From positions 1-64,000 of the forward strand of contig NZ_FOJW01000005.1 of NCBI RefSeq assembly GCF_900112045.1: a stretch of 64,000 nt of DNA, in the 5' to 3' direction. Both the position numbers and the translations under genes were made by a program. Source of the stretch: Lentibacillus halodurans (lineage in GTDB: Bacteria > Bacillota > Bacilli > Bacillales > Amphibacillaceae). The notes under the pieces are model-generated. The model searched no databases. It was not told the origin of the DNA and worked only from the letters and a program-made list of their open reading frames with translations. Below are positions 61,699-64,000 of this stretch, one piece after another (the stretch's first letter is position 1; each line of letters starts with the position of its first letter).

Positions 61699-63822
61699 AT
61701 GGATCAACGAAGTATGGCTGTACTAAACAAATTGACAAAAGCAGATTCATACATTTCTGTTGAAAAGCTAGCTGAGCTATTTAATGTGTCAAGGCGAACA
61801 ATTTACAATGACCTTGATAAAATCAATGATTGGTTGAAAGAACAGCACTTATCCCAGCCGAAACAGGTAAGGGGGAAGGGATTGTATCTTGAACCGTCTG
61901 TAAAGAGAGAGCTATTGCAAACAATGGATACTTCCGATCTGCCCTATTATGCGTTTTCAAAAACAGAGAGAAAAGCATGGATATATATTTATTTGGTTGG
62001 AACGCATCAGTTTTATTTTCTGGATAACTTTCAGGATCTTTTTGGGGTCAGCCGAAACACCGTCATTGAAGATATCAAAAAACTAAAGAAAGAGCTAGAG
62101 ACCAATCAGCTTCGCCTGGTGTCGGAAAGAAAGAAAGGCTATAACATCCACGGTACTGAAACCGTTATCAGAAGTCTGTTGATTCAGTATTTAACAGAGG
62201 TTGTTCCGAAAGATACCTGGTTCAGTTTCGTCAAGGATTTAGAAGAAAAGAACCACAAGAACGAAAATGAAGATTTTCGGAATGACATTATATTTAGTAC
62301 AGCGGACTTATACCAAGTCAAAGCATTTCTAAATGATTATGAGAGACAGGTTGAGATTGAAATTACGGATGATGTGCGAAATGACCTTATCTTATGGTTT
62401 TATCTTTTTATCCAGCGGGTTAAACAAGGAAAATATGTTGAAGTTGATCCTGCGGAAAAAGAAGTCATTCACACAACAGATGAATTTCAAGGTGCCAAGG
62501 AATTGTGTCGCCGTTTATCAAATTATTTTCATTCAACGATCTCACTCGATGAAATATATTACTTCACGAAATATTTACTGAGCGCAAAAGTGAACTATAG
62601 CCTGAATTTACAACTGGAAAATCAAGAGATGAAAAAACTCACATCGGTTGTGGAAAAGATGGTATATGATTTCCAGACGTATGCAGCTGTTGCCTTTCCA
62701 GATCAACAGCGGATGATCCATAATCTCCTATTGCACCTGAAGCCAACATATTACCGGATAAAGTATGGCCTCCATATTGAAAATGTTCTGAAAGATTCGG
62801 TGAAAAACAATTATCCGGAGATTTTTCATTTAACAAAAAAAGTGATTCACCATGTTGAAGATTTAATGGGGCAGAAGGTAGATGATAATGAAATCGCTTT
62901 TATTACGATGCATTTTGGCGGATGGTTAAGAAAAGAAGGCGTCGTTCTGGAGCAAAGGCATAAAAAACTATTAATCGTATGTACAAATGGTTTAGGAACA
63001 TCGCGTCTGCTGGAAAGCCAATTGGAAGGATTGTTTTCGGATGTAGATATTACCGGTGTTACCTCATTGCGAGAATATGAGGAAATAGAAGATTTAGCTG
63101 CATCCGCCGATTTTATCGTATCAACGATCGTTCTCCCTGACAGAGGTGTCCCCGTCTTTGTCGTAGATCCCGTACTGAATAATGAAGATAAAGAACAATT
63201 ACTGAAGAAGGTAAACAGCTTGTTTGATAATGGTTCATACCAAAATATGATATCGATTGATACGGTTATGGATATGATCAGGCGTTATGCAGCCATACAG
63301 GATGAAGCGACATTGCAGCATGAGTTAAAGACTTACTTCCAATCGCCAATTTCAATGGACAGCGAAAATCAAAAGCCAGATTTACCTGAACTTTTGCCGA
63401 AAAACAGAATGAAGGTGAAAAAGCGGGTGGAAACCTGGAAAGAAGCTATTTCCGAAGCGGCTTACCCACTATTAAATCAGGGACTTATTACAAGTGATTA
63501 TGTTAAAAAGATGATTCAAATGGTTGAAGCCACAGGGCCGTACATTGTTATTTCCGATCAAGTTGCACTGCCACATGCAAATCCCAAAGATGGGGTTATC
63601 AGAACTGGGATGAGTATGCTGCTTTTGGAAAATGACGTTAATTTGCGAGGAAAGTCTGTCCGATTGTTTATTGTTTTGGCGTCAATTGATAATGAACAGC
63701 ATTTAAAAGCATTGTCTCAACTGACACAGCTGTTTTCCAAAAAATCAGCAAAAGAGAAAATCATGCAATCAGGTGATCAAACTGAACTGATTGAATTGAT
63801 TCAAACACATTTCAAAGCGTAG
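61699..63822 (+). CDS. PRD-containing PTS transcriptional regulator (HTH-Mga-PRD-PRD-EIIB-EIIA)
   Basis: 707 residues. N-terminal HTH_11 (about 5-60, VEKLAELFNVSRRTIYNDLDKI), a second Mga-like helix-turn-helix (about 85-170, LFGVSRNTVIEDIKKLKKEL), two PRDs (about 195-300 and 305-412, with regulatory His residues such as in LLLHLKPTYYR and FITMHFGG), an EIIB-like domain with Cys in LLIVCTNGLGTSRLLESQL near 430, and a C-terminal EIIA domain with the phospho-His in QVALPHANPKDGV near 632. Activator of a PTS operon whose activity is set by phosphorylation. The EIIA gene 28 bases downstream is part of that operon; the EIIA type suggests an ascorbate/mannitol-fructose class PTS. Confidence 0.92.
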   Translation: MDQRSMAVLNKLTKADSYISVEKLAELFNVSRRTIYNDLDKINDWLKEQHLSQPKQVRGKGLYLEPSVKRELLQTMDTSDLPYYAFSKTERKAWIYIYLVGTHQFYFLDNFQDLFGVSRNTVIEDIKKLKKELETNQLRLVSERKKGYNIHGTETVIRSLLIQYLTEVVPKDTWFSFVKDLEEKNHKNENEDFRNDIIFSTADLYQVKAFLNDYERQVEIEITDDVRNDLILWFYLFIQRVKQGKYVEVDPAEKEVIHTTDEFQGAKELCRRLSNYFHSTISLDEIYYFTKYLLSAKVNYSLNLQLENQEMKKLTSVVEKMVYDFQTYAAVAFPDQQRMIHNLLLHLKPTYYRIKYGLHIENVLKDSVKNNYPEIFHLTKKVIHHVEDLMGQKVDDNEIAFITMHFGGWLRKEGVVLEQRHKKLLIVCTNGLGTSRLLESQLEGLFSDVDITGVTSLREYEEIEDLAASADFIVSTIVLPDRGVPVFVVDPVLNNEDKEQLLKKVNSLFDNGSYQNMISIDTVMDMIRRYAAIQDEATLQHELKTYFQSPISMDSENQKPDLPELLPKNRMKVKKRVETWKEAISEAAYPLLNQGLITSDYVKKMIQMVEATGPYIVISDQVALPHANPKDGVIRTGMSMLLLENDVNLRGKSVRLFIVLASIDNEQHLKALSQLTQLFSKKSAKEKIMQSGDQTELIELIQTHFKA

Positions 63823-63850
63823 GGTGAAAAGGCAGGTGTGTGAGGATTCT

Positions 63851-64000
63851 ATGAAGTTTTTGGATAGAAATATGATAAAAATCGGGGCTGAGGCACAAAC
63901 AGCCGAGGATGCTATCGAAGAAGCTGGCAAAGTTCTTTTTCAGGAAGGAGCTATTGAAGCAACATATGTTGACGCGATGATTGATGCTTATAAAGAGAAT
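63851..64000 (+). CDS. PTS EIIA component, fructose/mannitol/ascorbate type (partial, 3' end outside window)
   Basis: The first 50 residues are visible: MKFLDRNMIKIGAEAQTAED, followed by AIEEAGKVLFQEGAIEATYVDAMIDA, the N-terminal part of a PTS EIIA type-2 domain before its active His. Start at ATG 63851 after TGAGG. It follows the PRD regulator closely and should be followed outside the window by EIIB and EIIC genes. Confidence 0.85.
   Translation, partial: MKFLDRNMIKIGAEAQTAEDAIEEAGKVLFQEGAIEATYVDAMIDAYKEN

Overview
The window looks like chromosomal DNA of a low-GC, probably moderately halophilic member of the Bacillaceae (Lentibacillus/Virgibacillus/Oceanobacillus type). The evidence is Bacillus-style ribosome binding sites, a tapA-sipW-tasA matrix operon, tagO/tagD/LCP wall teichoic acid genes, PRD- and RpiR-regulated PTS genes, and very acidic secreted proteins. 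The genus is an inference. No rRNA, tRNA or CRISPR array was seen.

Layout. 1-1329: 3' end of a secreted N-acetylglucosaminidase. 1.4-4.1 kb: nested, decayed insertion sequences (an ISL3-like scrap, then an IS21-like element split by an IS110-like one). 4.5-11.0 kb: a hydroxyacid cassette with a stand-alone panD, a tripartite tricarboxylate transporter (substrate-binding protein, large and small membrane subunits), two 2-hydroxyacid dehydrogenases from unrelated families, and a convergent GntR/UTRA regulator. 11.2-16.5 kb: wall polymer genes (tagO, two LCP ligases, tagD, a UDP-sugar dehydrogenase). 17-17.5 kb: a DUF1659/DUF2922 pair. 17.6-28.5 kb: a glycolate (or lactate) utilisation block: LysR regulator, malate synthase G, three glycolate oxidase subunits, a FAH-family enzyme and a LctP-type permease. 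29-30.8 kb: tapA-sipW-tasA.

31.2-53.9 kb is the most unusual region. Nine consecutive genes on the + strand encode large secreted hydrolases, and a remnant of a tenth lies among them. They are a GH3-M28 fusion, four M14 carboxypeptidases, two gamma-glutamyltransferases, an N-acyl-D-amino-acid deacylase and a beta-lactamase-fold serine hydrolase. Catalytic folds are unrelated, but all nine carry the same ~80-residue helical module (FIMAH-like). Four also carry a common ~215-residue beta-sandwich module. In two of these the sandwich is inserted inside the catalytic domain, and in one it is circularly permuted. The specificities (beta-N-acetylhexosaminide, gamma-glutamyl, N-acyl-D-amino acid, carboxy- and aminopeptidase) together fit extracellular breakdown of peptidoglycan peptides or gamma-linked polyglutamate. 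That reading is inference.

54-64 kb: a zinc-ribbon membrane protein next to a stop-interrupted small zinc-ribbon gene, a secreted S15 peptidase, an amino-sugar PTS permease with nanE and a divergent RpiR regulator, and the start of a second PTS locus (PRD regulator plus EIIA, cut by the window end). The PTS/nanE genes could take up amino sugars, including any released by the glycosidases at 1 and 31 kb.
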